From the NCBI GenBank assembly GCA_036346355.1, contig JAYEVF010000084.1, positions 1 through 64,000 on the forward strand: 64,000 nt of DNA, written 5' to 3'. Position 1 is the stretch's first letter. Each line of letters opens with the position of its first letter. This document shows, piece by piece, positions 1 through 10,660 of the stretch. The stretch is from Rhipidocladum racemiflorum (Eukaryota; Streptophyta; Magnoliopsida; Poales; Poaceae). The position numbers were made by a program, and so were the translations under genes. The notes beneath the pieces are model-generated. The model saw only the letters and a list, made by a program, of their open reading frames with translations, searched no databases and was not told where the DNA came from.

Positions 1-969
1 AAGCGAAACACCGTTCGCGGATGAATTCGTAGCGAGCGGAGCCAAGTTCGGTCGAAGGCGTGACACGTGCTGCATCGCTGTCTTGGCCCAGCGAGCATCA
101 GCTAGAGATCCACAGCGAGAGATGGCGGCTGGAGCGGCGTGCGTAATGACGAAAGGCGGCACCAAGGAAGCGATCTTGCGGCGATGCGGAGCAAGGCCCG
201 ACCTAAGCGTGGGTGCGATGCGGTGAGACGGCAACGGCCGGGCAGTGGTAGCAAAAAAGCGACGTCGTCGCGAAGCCGAAGGCATGCTTCTGTAATGACG
301 GGTAGGAAGCCATCAGATGCGCAGCGGTGAAGCGTCGTGCGAGGCCAACCAGTAGAAGGAAAGCATGGCCAGCAAGCGGCAGCAGCAGTCTTGGCGGCGA
401 CGCAGGCGCGCGGAGCTGGCGACTTAAGCCACTGGAGGCTGAAAAGCGTTACGCGGCGACGATACTGACTTCAAGCTTAGGAAACCGGCCGGTGGCGATT
501 GAAAACGGCTTTATCCAGATGGGGAGAATGCTCTGATTGAGATAACGCTTCATGCGCATATCTGAAAATTGTTGTATTGCTATCGCTTCTTGACCACGAA
601 GTACTAAAACATTAAATATGCTTTGCTGTGTCTTCATGTACCATATAATCTAGATGCATACTGTAACCGCGGCCCTTGCTTGATGCGCCAGATTAGATGC
701 ATGCTAGAAAAACATCACGAGAATTAGGGTAATCCCAGCGATTCTACACCTTTTTCATACTTTTCAATACTGCTTTCCGATGAACTACTTCAGCGTAGGA
801 TAAGTCGGCGTCGGACTTTTATTTCGAAGCAATCCGAGTGGATCTGCCGGCTTGGTATGCGAGTTGATTGCGAATTCCAGGATCCGGGCGATCAATACGC
901 CCGGTAGTAGGCGTTAAATGCGTCGTCGATGATCGCTTAAAGCTGCTTGTCTTTCTCACCTTTCAATCT
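1..969. other. No recognisable gene; GC-rich then mixed sequence
   Basis: Bases 1-450 are GC-rich and open in several frames, but no frame shows a domain or splice structure I recognise. Bases 450-970 have ordinary composition with no convincing gene. The block could be a captured exon or a transposon interior cut by the window edge. Confidence 0.4.
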
Positions 970-1316
970 TTTCTCCGGTGAGAAGCTTGATGCTGATAAC
1001 GTGTTGAACAACCTCATTCTATCTCGAATAGTCAGGGGTTGCCTAATAGATCTCAAGTGGAGAATAGACGAGAAAGAGAGAGCCACAATATGAGGAGGAA
1101 CCAGGCTTTGCTTTGATATTACGTAGTATGTACGTACAATGGGGTGACCCCTGCCTCCTATATATAAGCGGTTGCTGCTAGAGATAAGGAAGAGTCCATA
1201 TCGGATCTGAATCCGTTTCCTAACATAATTGAAGTAGCTTGCTGGTAAAGTTTCAGCGAATTTGGTGGTAACTAAACTATCTGTCAGTACACGTGGCGTA
1301 TTAAGAAGCATGCATG
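970..1316 (-). mobile_element. Possible copia-type LTR fragment
   Basis: Read on the minus strand, a TATA-like stretch (TATATATAGGAGG, near 1160-1170) is followed by a leader-like region ending ...TTCAACA at about 998. Directly after it comes CGTTATCAGCA, which resembles the short primer-binding-site context next to some copia LTRs. No internal coding region follows, and I could not find a second LTR or a target duplication. The call rests on layout only. Confidence 0.28.
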
Positions 1317-1806
1317 CAATCTTGAGGTCTGAGCGGATAGCAGCACTCCGGCCGTCAGATGTAAAGAAGCCTAATTAACTGGCATCATATTTACCTTATG
1401 TTTTTGTTGCAACGGTTCAAAGATTAATTAACTGAATTTGTAACACCAAGCGCAATTTCATGCATGGTTTGAATGCGGGGACATGAAGACTTACTGCTTT
1501 AGTTTTAGTTTATGCATGTCTCCGAGATCACAGTCAGGGCATGTCTAGTCATCGTCTCCCAGCGCTTGTCCCTTTGTGAGTTTATCTCGAGAATCTGCAT
1601 GCTAGTGATAAATATGTGTGACCATGTGAAAGTGATCTACAAAATACCAAGGATTTTTAATTTGTTTTCTGAAGACAACTTTTTTTAATTCAAGCATGAA
1701 TGTTCAGTTAATGGCAAAATGTTGAAGGAGACGGGGTACGTGCTGATGGCGGTAAGTTTGTGTGTTATATCTACTAGGCATATTTGCGCTCCGCGCGCCA
1801 GCATGT
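1317..1806. other. Intergenic, AT-rich, nothing recognised
   Basis: No coding frame, repeat end or RNA gene was seen in this stretch. It ends at the start of a tandem duplication. Confidence 0.5.
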
Positions 1807-2131
1807 AAATTTGATTCAAGTTTTTATTTCTGAAAAAAGGTAAGAATATCCAAGATAATACACTTTTGAAAACTATTAGAATCGCTCTAGACAATATTAG
1901 ATTTCGAGTTCCAAAAAAAATTATAGATGCCGAGTTTAACACCCCATGCGTTCACCGGGTCCGCTGCGCCGCGCAAAATTTGATTCAAGTTTTTATTTCT
2001 GAAAAAAGGTAGGAATATCCAAGATAATACACTTTTAGAAAAATATTAGAGATCGCTCCTAGACAATATTAGATTTGAGTTCCAAAAAAAATTATAAATC
2101 ACGAGTTTAACACCCCATAGCGTTCACGGGT
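1807..2131 (+). repeat. Tandem duplication, two copies of about 155 bp
   Basis: Copy 1 is 1807-1960 and copy 2 is 1976-2131, so the repeat period is 169 bp. Both begin AAATTTGATTCAAG and end with GTTTAACACCCCAT...CGTTCAC. They differ by scattered substitutions and 1-2 base indels. No coding frame is shared between the two copies. Confidence 0.85.
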
Positions 2132-2149
2132 AATATAAAAGATAGAGCT

Positions 2150-2640
2150 GGAAAAAATTATCTCCCTTGATTTTTCGATTAGGAAAAGCCAGGAAAAGCA
2201 GCGTAAGCGGAGAAGCGGCGGACGGAAAGCAATTTCCATTTATTTTTTTGGAAAGCGGCTCTGGAGAAAGCGGATCACGAAAATATTTTTCCGGGCAAAA
2301 GCGGAGAAAAGCGGAACACGAAAATATTTTTTCGAAAAAGCGGACAAAGGACCGAGCGTAAACGCGGGGACCTATCGGCTATAATTTTGGACTTGTTCGT
2401 TATTTTGAAAAATTAGAAAAGGGTTAGATTCGCGATTCGTATTTAACGGGAGGCTCTCCTGTAAAGCGGCAAACCAGGGATCTACTTGTGAGCGGGCAAA
2501 AATATTTTACTCTCATAAAATCGCATAAGGACCTATTCGTAATTTCAAAGAACCGGAGGGTTTTGCCAAAAAAGGGTGCCACGTGGGGCACCTCTTGAGA
2601 ACTGCAATCCCTTCCCCTATAATAGGGTTATATGTACTAG
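2150..2640 (-). mobile_element. Helitron-like family 2, decayed copy in minus orientation
   Basis: Reverse-complemented, this stretch follows the same order of blocks as the elements at 49388-50299 and 59020-60119: a start near CCTATTATAGGGGAAG, a CCACGTGG block, the phrase CGCGTTTAnGTCC, TTTTTCAAAATA-type text, then repeated CGTTTT..CGAAAAAATATTTTCG units. The expected 3' terminal hairpin and CTAGT are not visible, so the copy looks truncated on its left side. Assignment is by comparison with the two better copies in this window. Confidence 0.55.
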
Positions 2641-2852
2641 TATTACTACTCAAATTCTTGCTTCATGAGGGAAAAAGTAATTTCTGTACAGGTTAGTATC
2701 TGTTTGAAACTTTTCTGCCCTGTAAATGAAAGTAGAACATAATGTGGCACATATATATATATGCTGATATGCATTCCTAAAGAAAAAGTGCCGACAGAGA
2801 AATTCGAAATAAAATGGTGAGAGAAAGCAGGTAGGATATATATATATATATA

Positions 2853-3095
2853 TCTCTACTATATAAAGTGAGAGTTTCTTCCCACGTCACATTAATTACT
2901 GTTTAATTGCCTATTTAATTGCCACCTTAATTGCCCTCGTAAGAAGCGAGCGTTGCTTTAATTAGTGACTTTTGCAGAAAGCAGCGTTAAAGATAGATGT
3001 TTGATCTTATGAAATAGTATTTTTTATTTTTTAATCTTTATTTTTAGTTATCAATTTTGTTTTTAGTAACTTAGCCATACGAGCATATAACTAGT
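2853..3095 (+). mobile_element. Small non-autonomous Helitron, family 1 copy A
   Basis: It starts TCTCTACTATATAAAG after an A and ends ...GAGCATATAACTAGT before an A. Its interior shares CCCACGTCA, TTAATTGCC repeats, GCGTTGCTTTAATTAG and GTTAAAGATAGATGTTTGATC with three other copies at 8532, 43740 and 62296. A 5' TC, a 3' CTAGT and no target duplication or terminal inverted repeats are the hallmarks of Helitrons. There is no coding capacity. This copy has the most diverged 3' end of the four. Confidence 0.8.
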
Positions 3096-3892
3096 ATATA
3101 TATATATATAACTTACGGAGCCTTTCCAGGATATGTGTTGTAAAGCTTTAAAAAGTCCTAACTTTCCTGATGGACCCCTTTTGGAGCCTCTGGAGAGTAC
3201 AGATCCATTTTTCGCAATTCCCTTCGGTCGATATATGCTTCATCGTTCAGCTTTGGACGGTCACTCTTTTCATTTGCTAGAAGAGAGAAGAAACCATAGA
3301 CGAGTAATGCTTTGAACCTCGAAGTAGACAGACACTGGTAGCAGATTGCTAGGAACTAATCGGCCGTCAAGATAGGCGGCTAGCTTACCCTCACTCCGGC
3401 GATCCTTCACATTGACAGGAGCCATGAATGCTTCGTGAACTCAGAAGTCCTCAATGTCTTGGTCCCTTACAACTCTTGCTGCGAGGGTAGGCTGCCTCGT
3501 GCTGCTAGTGACAGAGCTGTGTGCCAGCGAGCGACAGATCGGTGCGTGTGCCTGGTACGACTGGACTTGTCCTTTGGGACACAACACCCACTTCACAATA
3601 CAACAAACACATCACGATCCACCGAGCCCTATGGACACAACACACATCACGATCCACCGAGCCCTTTGGGGACAACACACACATCAGAAATGATTTACCA
3701 CTTCGCTGCGATCTACAAAAGCCGAGCGAGCAAGAGAGATTTTGTGTGCGTGAGGTTTGTTTCTTGTTGCATGTATTGTCTCCTTGCTTGTAATTGTTAA
3801 TCTCGTCTGCTTGCAGACTTGATCCCACCACTTCTATCTTTGATCAGCGAGCTGAAGTTAGTGGCCGCTCACAAGAAAGAGCAAAGATAAAG
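3096..3892. other. Upstream flank of MCA-like pseudogene; short direct repeats
   Basis: No gene was recognised. At about 3609-3680 a unit of roughly 40 bp containing ATCACGATCCACCGAGCCCT occurs twice in tandem. The stretch about 3720-3890 is partly shared with about 10040-10268, for example CTCCTTGCTTGTAATTG, so it belongs to the same duplicated locus and was probably the 5' region of the gene that follows. Confidence 0.5.
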
Positions 3893-5531
3893 ATGTCGCG
3901 ACCCTGGGGCTGGCTGAACGAGGCAGCCACCACCGTTAACTCAGCTGCTTGGGATGGACGCCATAGCGCTTACCTCGATGATCCTTCAGCTTGTGCTGAC
4001 ATTTCACTCCAACGATGAGGAGTACCTACAGCTCGAGCAGTGTACGAAGGTGCTCCGTGGCCTTCTACAGATTCTGCCGGAAGCGGAGATGACGATGCAA
4101 CACCATGCAGTAAGCGAAGTAATGGAAGGGCTCAAGGACACGCTCCGGTAGGCATACGTGCTACTCGGGTCGTTCCGGGACAGCAGCGTCTCGTACCGCT
4201 TCTTCATGGGATGGAAGCAGGCCGAACACCTACGCCAGGTGCAGAAGAAGATTGATATGTACCTCCGTCTCTACCACGTCGCGCGAGATGTCGACACCAA
4301 TCGTCTCCTCTATTCCATCGCAGATAGCATCCAGGTATGTACATACGATCATGCAAGGCTTCCAATTTCGAGTTAAAATTTTTTTCGGGGTGAAATTTCG
4401 GGACGGTTGTCCAAAAATTCGATTTTTTTATAAAATTTAACTTAAAATCTATTTTTTTTGACAAAATTCAAATGAATAATCCACCAAAATATAGCTGAGA
4501 TAAATATATTTGGGGCCCACAGATTCGTTGAAATAAGAGCATCTCAATGAGCCCCTAAACTAGCCCTAAACCTTAAAATAGGAAGTGCGATAAAAGCAGA
4601 TCCGTGAGGCCCCAACTTAAGCCCCTAAAATTAGAGGGCCCCTAAATTTCTTCCTCAGCCCCAATTCGAGCCCCCAACTCAAGCCCCTAAAATTAAAAGG
4701 CCCCTAAATTTGCCTCCTCGGCTCAATTCCCATGGACACAGTACATCCCCTATTATTGAAGGCAGAGAAATACATGAGAGGCTTCAAGATGATCTTATTG
4801 AGCATTTGTGGGCAATTCTCAGTAACCGTAGTTTGATTCATTGTTCGGAGTTATTTATCATGTTTTGAAAAATTTAAATTTAAATTTGAAATATCATGTT
4901 TTTAAATTGTAAATGTTAATATGCTTATGTTTTATGTATTACAAATATTTTTGATTGAATTTTAGTGGTGTCAAATGAAGATTATACATATAAGCGGATA
5001 TGTCAAAATAGGAGAAAAAGTAAAATAGGGGCTGAGATTTAGGAAGGCTATTCTTAGGCTTGTGCTCTGAAAGCAGGACCCCAAAAATAAGGGAGTCCTA
5101 AATCCAAAATAAGGACCACTGTTTTAAGGGCCTTTCTTTGGAGATGCTCTAACTTCGAAACCCTGCATACGACCTTCAAGCGTACTAACAAGATTACTAC
5201 TCCTGCAACTACAAGTTCAAAAAGAAAATAAGATGATTAATTACTATATTCCGATCGCGACGCTAGCTGGCTAGGTATGGCCTCTCTATAAATTACTAAT
5301 GGTACTGGTTATTGACGAGAGTAACGCTTATCTGAACAGCTAAATGCAGACTAATTAAATTGTTTCTCATGTATATGCATGCAGGGGGCATTTGCCATCG
5401 CCGCTGCCACCGGCACAGCCATGGCAATTGTTAATGCTGCCGGCGTCCACCTTGACACTCCTTCAGACGGCAGTGATGACGACGACGACATTGTGGCCAT
5501 TGCCTCGCCTCAGCCCGCCCTTCCGTCATGA
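3893..5531 (+). pseudogene. MCAfunc-type (MCA1-like) protein, two-exon pseudogene
   Basis: Exon 1 is 3893-4334 and exon 2 is 5385-5531, joined by a GT-AG intron that contains a Harbinger-type MITE. The product begins MSRPWGWLNEAATTVNS and continues MDAIALTSMILQLVL...MGWKQAEHLRQVQKKIDMYL. This resembles the helical MCAfunc region of MID1-complementing-activity (MCA) proteins and related small plant proteins, including the conserved MGW...QF/QA pattern. Exon 2 gives an alanine-rich segment, an acidic SDGSDDDDDI tail and a natural stop. Two lesions are seen: a one-base frameshift near 3945 (extra T in GCTGCTTGGGATGG) and an in-frame TAG at 4149 where the family has another residue before AYVL. 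The length of about 195 residues means only the N-terminal domain is represented. A decayed second copy lies at 10270. Exact family membership is inferred from motif memory, not a search. Confidence 0.6.
4537..5149. mobile_element. PIF/Harbinger (Tourist)-type MITE, about 613 bp
   Basis: The left end reads GAGCATCTCAATGAGCCCC and the right end ...CTTTGGAGATGCTC, forming terminal inverted repeats. The element is flanked by a 3-bp duplication TAA at 4534-4536 and 5150-5152, as expected for PIF/Harbinger insertions. It has no coding capacity and sits in the intron of the MCA-like pseudogene. Confidence 0.85.
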
Positions 5532-7049
5532 AAGAGCGCTTCCGTTGTGTAGCGGTTACTTAATTTGCTATGCTACATAATTATGTTACGAGAGGTGATT
5601 CTATATATGTTTTTTTCTTTTAAAGTTATATAAATATTAAAGTATTAATGAATGATAGATGATTACTTATCTCTTCGTTTGTTTACAAATTTGTGTAATT
5701 TGTATTGAAAAGGAAAACATAGAAACATAGCTAGAATGTTCTTCATGTACGGTGGAGTGCTCAGTCGTATCTTACAAAAATTAAATCCAACCTATCGCGA
5801 CAATTTCTGATGAGGTCGTAACAACAGGGATCAAAACTAGAACCATAACAATCAGATTCAGAGTCACTAACAACTATTTTGGAACGAATATATTGCCCCG
5901 GCCCTAAACAATCGATCACCCTTCAGGTACTAAACAGGATAACTAATTGTCGGATCTTTCATATCCAATATATTTCAATTAATAATCTTTTTATTCTTGT
6001 ACGTGACCGGAGGCACCGAGGCAGTAGTACGCATCTTCTTTCTTTTTTTTTTCTCCTTCTCTCTCTTATATTATCTAAAATCCTAGATAACATGGGCTTA
6101 CAGATATTTGATATGCATCACTGTACAAGTCCTAATCAACTGTTTCTATCACCACTTAAAGAAAAAACAAAAAAATTCTGACACGAAAAATTCATGTTTA
6201 GTTTATTCCATGAGGATGATAGGACTAAGGACTTAACGGGAGCTTTAATTCCTTCTACTAGTCTTCACGTGGGACGCAGGAATCGGAAAAAAATTGATTG
6301 AGAGCTAATCGCAGCCGCCCTGACGCAGGTAGTGCAGCCGCAGGAACTTAATCCAAGGTGGCAGCTGCCGATGTACCGCTGGCCGGCGGTCTCCACCGTG
6401 AACGGCATGGCGGCGTGAGACTTCGTAAAGCCGCCCGCCGCCGCCCGGCTCACCATGAGCTGACTCCCCGGAGGTCAATTCAGAAATCATTGCCTTTAGG
6501 TGTGATATTGGGCAACCAGAGATCTGGCCCAATTCCTCTAGTTGTATTTTTGGGCCTTGAGAATTTGGATCTGACTGGCCCAATTCGTGTCGACTAGCTC
6601 CTCCACGGCCGAAGGCGGCGAGTGCTGATGTAACATTCAAAATTTTGAGTTTTTAAAAGTTTTAAAATCAAAAGAACCATTTGGATTTTCTCGAATTAAA
6701 TAAAGCTTAATTTGAATTTTAATTAATCAAAAAATTTATTTAATTTGTATATTCATCAAATAAAAGAATTTGATCGTAGTTGTGTTCCTTGTGCTTCAAA
6801 GAAATTTTACTGTATTTTTGAGATTTTCTAGATTTATTTGCTATTTATTTGAATTTATTTGCTTTTATTTGAATTTTTAGGAATTTATTAATTTCAAAAA
6901 TGAATTTAATATCAAAAGGCTTGGGACAATTTCCACTCGGCCAAATCCACTCCGATCAGCGTGGCCGTTGCTCCTCGTCGCCCGACCACCCCGCTCGGCC
7001 GCTACTTTACGGCCCGGCCGGCCCCACTTGCATAGCGCGCCAGAAACAG
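5532..7049. other. No intact gene; block 6195-6600 is duplicated at 10414
   Basis: The stretch 6195-6600 (GTTTAGTTTATTCCA... through a GC-rich segment to CTCGGAGGCCAATTCAGA-like text) recurs in shortened form at 10414-10660, where it is joined directly to the broken second MCA copy. On the minus strand the GC-rich part is open for about 110 codons but shows no domain I recognise and is not conserved as a frame in the second copy. The remainder is AT-rich with nothing recognised. Confidence 0.5.
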
Positions 7050-7361
7050 CCGTCGCGTAAGATTGTGGTGCTTGACGGTGAGTTCAACAATGATCATAAA
7101 GAGGAATGGAGTGTAGACTACTTCTGCGATAAAATTGTATACGGGCGACCTTGAAAACCACCTTTGTTCTCCAACGAAGCGCATCTAAGGTTGGAAAATG
7201 GTGTGACTGATCTCAATGGTGTGAAATTCCAAGACAATTCATGTTTTGTTCCAAGCGAAAAGTTCAAGTTGGAGTCATGGCTGCTAATGAAAATATATCG
7301 AGAAAAATTCAGGAAGGAATATCTGAACCTTTTCTTTATTAAGGATGGTCGGGGATTACTG
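7050..7361 (+). pseudogene. CBP60 (calmodulin-binding protein 60) gene fragment
   Basis: The single frame reads KIVVLDGEFNNDHKEEWSV..., a stop at 7152, then KPPLF...LRLENGVTDLNGVKFQDNS, a KFKLES segment, and REKFRKEY..FFIKDGRG. The order of an acidic DGEF/EEW stretch, a GRPxKPPL block, an LxxGV...FxDNSxxxxxxKFxL block and a final FxxKDxRG block matches the central DNA-binding region of plant CBP60/SARD1 transcription factors. The TGA at 7152 sits where a glycine codon is usual. The fragment ends at a GTAAGT donor at about 7361. No upstream or downstream exons were found, so this is an isolated, dead piece. Family assignment is from remembered conservation. Confidence 0.6.
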
Positions 7362-8531
7362 TAAGTTTTGCACTTCCATTCTAATACTAACATTTATGTG
7401 CTCATACATATTTCTCTTCAAATAAACATATCATTTTATATATATCCGGTCAATCTCATCAACAAACCTCCTTTTGTTGTATAAGCTACCGATGTATGGA
7501 TACATAAATCACGACATAATATCCTATTGCCCTCCTTTTGTTATGTTAAGCGTTGACACTAAGATTTGGCATTGATAGCCAACGAGCGTTATAACCAATT
7601 TAGTAGTTGTGGCTGATCTAGGAAAATAAGGTTGGGTATGCATGTGAAATCAAAGTTGATCATCGGTTTTAGGTAAAGAAGCTTATTTTTGGAACTAAAG
7701 CCGATGTGTATTTCTATGAGTTGGATAGTGTCTGATCGACTTAGGCGCTATAAAAGACCATCATGCAAGAGAGAAGGGATACAACCAATCAACTCGCATA
7801 TACTTTGTTCACTTTTAGTTGACTAGGAGTAGTTTTTGTAAATTTTTTCTGTAATTCACTTAAATTAATAAAGTTGTGTATATCGATTATTGATCTTGTC
7901 GACTTCCGCCATTCGGTGTGTTTATTCTTTGATCTTGTTGCGCATCAAAATTTTCGGCTTGAAACGGCTATTAGATTATGTACATTAGTTAAAACTTTAA
8001 TAAATGATTGGCTTAATGGCTGATTAAATCATATAGTAAAAAAAGAAGGCTATCACTTATATCAAGTTTGCGTAAGATTGTTTTGCTAGTTTGTAATTAT
8101 TTAATCTAGTATTCTATCATGGTCTTAGATTAATTATTTTGAATTGATTTTCTCAATTGATCGTTATTCTATTAAATTCCATAATTAATAAAACTAGTAA
8201 AATATTAAATTTAGATGCTAGTTTGCACCGGTCACAGCATCCATCCTTCCACATGAGAAAGAAACAACAATTAATACTAGTGCACCGGCTAGGATGTAGC
8301 ATCCATCTACAGGAAAGACTAATTAATTCTGGAATTAATTGTTCTTTACTGCATCGGCAATTTGGTTCGGCCGCACCAGCGCGACACGCCATGATAGGTT
8401 CATAGTCTCACAAAGGCGCGACCGGGAGGTCCTCACGCGGCGTAGGCGGGATCGATGGACATGGAGATGCGTCGATGGCGAGATGCGAAAGTGGAAACTA
8501 GTTGGGGTTGTCCCTATTGAGTCTGCGCATG
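7362..8531. other. AT-rich intergenic; weak LTR-like features
   Basis: There is a TATA-type sequence GCGCTATAAAAGACC near 7745-7760, a following leader-like region and a TTAATAAAG element near 7865, together resembling the promoter and terminator of an LTR that might begin at TGTTAAGCG near 7541. I could not define a second end or a target duplication. Nothing else was recognised. Confidence 0.3.
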
Positions 8532-8779
8532 TCTCTACTATTATAAAGCAACAGCAGTTGGTGGCGGTGGTGAGTTCTACCCACGTCATTAATTGCCACC
8601 TTAATTGCCTGCTTAATTGCTCTCGCAAAAAGCGAAGTGTTGCTTTAATTAGCTTGACTTTACTTGAAGCAGGCGTTAAAGATAGATGTTTGATCTTGTG
8701 AAATAATTTTTTATTTTTAATCTTTATTTTTAGATTATCAATTTTGTTTTTCGTAGCAATGCACGGGCATGTAACTAGT
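8532..8779 (+). mobile_element. Small non-autonomous Helitron, family 1 copy B
   Basis: It starts TCTCTACTATTATAAAGC and ends CGTAGCAATGCACGGGCATGTAACTAGT, immediately before a T. The interior blocks (CACGTCATTAATTGCC, GCGTTAAAGATAGATG, TTTGATCTTGTGAAATAAT) match the copies at 43740 and 62296 closely. The base before the 5' end is G rather than the usual A. Confidence 0.88.
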
Positions 8780-10269
8780 TATCTCTTACGATCGAACAAG
8801 AGATTTCCAAGGTAGCGATCTGAAAGTTGAGGCGGCCCGACACTGGTGGGCAATCTTTACGCAAAAGTTGAGGCCAACACTTTTACGCATCTTTCACGTC
8901 GCCATCGCCCGACTTAAATCTCTTGTTCGGCCATAGAGATAACATCTTGTGAACCAACGAGGGACAAGTAAAGGGCGAACAGCTTCCCATAGGTGGAAAA
9001 GGATGCGAGTGTTAGACTTTGTGGAGACACTGTGTTTTTGTAAGCGATCGCCTTCTACATTAGTCTATCGCCTCATTGAGTTGGCATTGATCGACCCGAT
9101 TGGCAATTGCATCGATTGAAAGAACCTTCTCGGCTATGCACTTAATCAAGACCGATTTGCGCAACAAAATGTCTTATGATTGACTTAATGACTTGATGTT
9201 GTGCTACATGAGAAGGACATTTTTAAAGGACTTGATTGTGATAACATTAAGAATAGGTTTCAAGTCATCAAAAACCAAAGAATGGACTTGCCAACAAAAC
9301 CTACACAACTAAGGCGCATTTAATTAGTGCTTAAGTAGTGGTATGTATTTTCATAATATTATTCACTTTTAGTATATGATCACTTCATTATATCACTTCA
9401 CTATAATAAATAAAAGAAAATTAGTAATTTCATTAATTTCCATCTGAATGCCAAAGTGAACTCCTACAAAATAGATTTGCTAATAATAACTAAAAACATA
9501 GTTTATATTTTTATCACGAATTCCAAATAAGCACTAAAATAAGTTAAAAACCACAGTAGGAATGTTCTATTTTTACAACTTAGTTGAAAAAGATCTTGAT
9601 TTCTCATCGTATTTATGAAGTTTTCCATACTTAGTGAAAAATATATAGGCATATAAATTGAAAGATAAACCAAGGCAAGCCGCAGAATTCCGTGGGTTTG
9701 CATAAATTTAAATAGGAAAAATTGAATTTCCATCGAATGCGGAAAAAATGATCGTTCTAATTAATGGGCCAAACACTACATGTGAAGTTCAAAAGAAATT
9801 TTTTGAGGAAACACTTACATAACTATAATAATGATGTCCGTAAAGGACATATACCACTTCACTAGTTATAATAATAACCATTTCCTCTAAATTTATAAGG
9901 CGTATTTTTTAAAATGATCTTATCTATGAATATATGATATATTTCATCTTCCAATTCTTACCTATATATATACCTCCCTATTCCTTCACCTCGAGACAAT
10001 CCAATCCTTATTTATTTCTTGCATCAGCTAAAGCTTTTATGTGTAAGCGGCCGGCGAGAGAGATTGTTTGTCTAAGGTTGTGCAGATTAAATAGGAGGTA
10101 CCCACTTCTTCCTTGCCTCCTTACGCACCTTTGGATCGTTTGTTTCTTCATGCATGTATGTATTATACCTCCTTGCTTGTAATTGTTAATCTCGTCGACT
10201 TGTAGGCGTACTGATATAACTTTTTGCTTGATCACCGAGTGCACCGCTCACAAGAAGAGCAAAGATAAG
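8780..10269. other. Intergenic; no gene until a duplicated flank at about 10040
   Basis: Bases 8780-10030 hold no recognised gene, RNA or element end. From about 10040 to 10269 the sequence is a decayed duplicate of the region upstream of the MCA-like pseudogene (compare CCTTGCTTGTAATTGTTAAT at about 3783 and 10173). Confidence 0.45.
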
Positions 10270-10413
10270 ATGTCGCAACCCTAGGATTTGGTGAACAAGG
10301 CCACCACCTTTGCTCGGTGGTAGGGTGGGCGTCATAAGCGCTTATCTTGATGATCCTTCAGGTTGTCTTGACATTTCACTCCAACGATGAGGAGTACTGC
10401 AGCTCGGCGAGTG
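10270..10413 (+). pseudogene. Second, truncated copy of the MCAfunc-type gene
   Basis: It begins ATGTCGCAACCCTAGG, parallel to ATGTCGCGACCCTGGG at 3893, and continues through the stretches encoding the first helix and CATTTCACTCCAACGATGAGGAG. It has an early TAG, further stops and indels, and breaks off after GCAGCTCGGCGAGTG, where a copy of the sequence found at 6195 follows immediately. The internal roughly 1.8-kb portion present in the first locus is deleted here. Confidence 0.6.
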
Positions 10414-10660
10414 TTTAGTTTATTCCACTAGTCTTCAAGTGGGGCCTTGAGGAATCGAAAGAAATTGATTTGGGAGCAAATCGTAGCCGCATACGACGTG
10501 GCGATCCAGCCCTTGATACCTTGAAGCCGGGGTGGTAGCTGCCGATCAGGTGATGTCTTCTTTGGCGGCGGTCTCCTCCACCACGAAGCAGCAGCGATGT
10601 GTAAAGCCGTCGCCCGGCCTTACCATGGGGTGGCGCCTCGGAGGCCAATTCAGATGAGTG
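10414..10660. repeat. Shortened duplicate of 6195-6600
   Basis: The shared opening is GTTTAGTTTATTCCA, followed by CTAGTCTTCA(A/C)GTGGG, AATCG..AAATTGATT and a GC-rich part ending CTCGGAGGCCAATTCAGA. It indicates that a whole locus (MCA-like gene plus downstream flank) was duplicated and then partly deleted. Confidence 0.6.
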
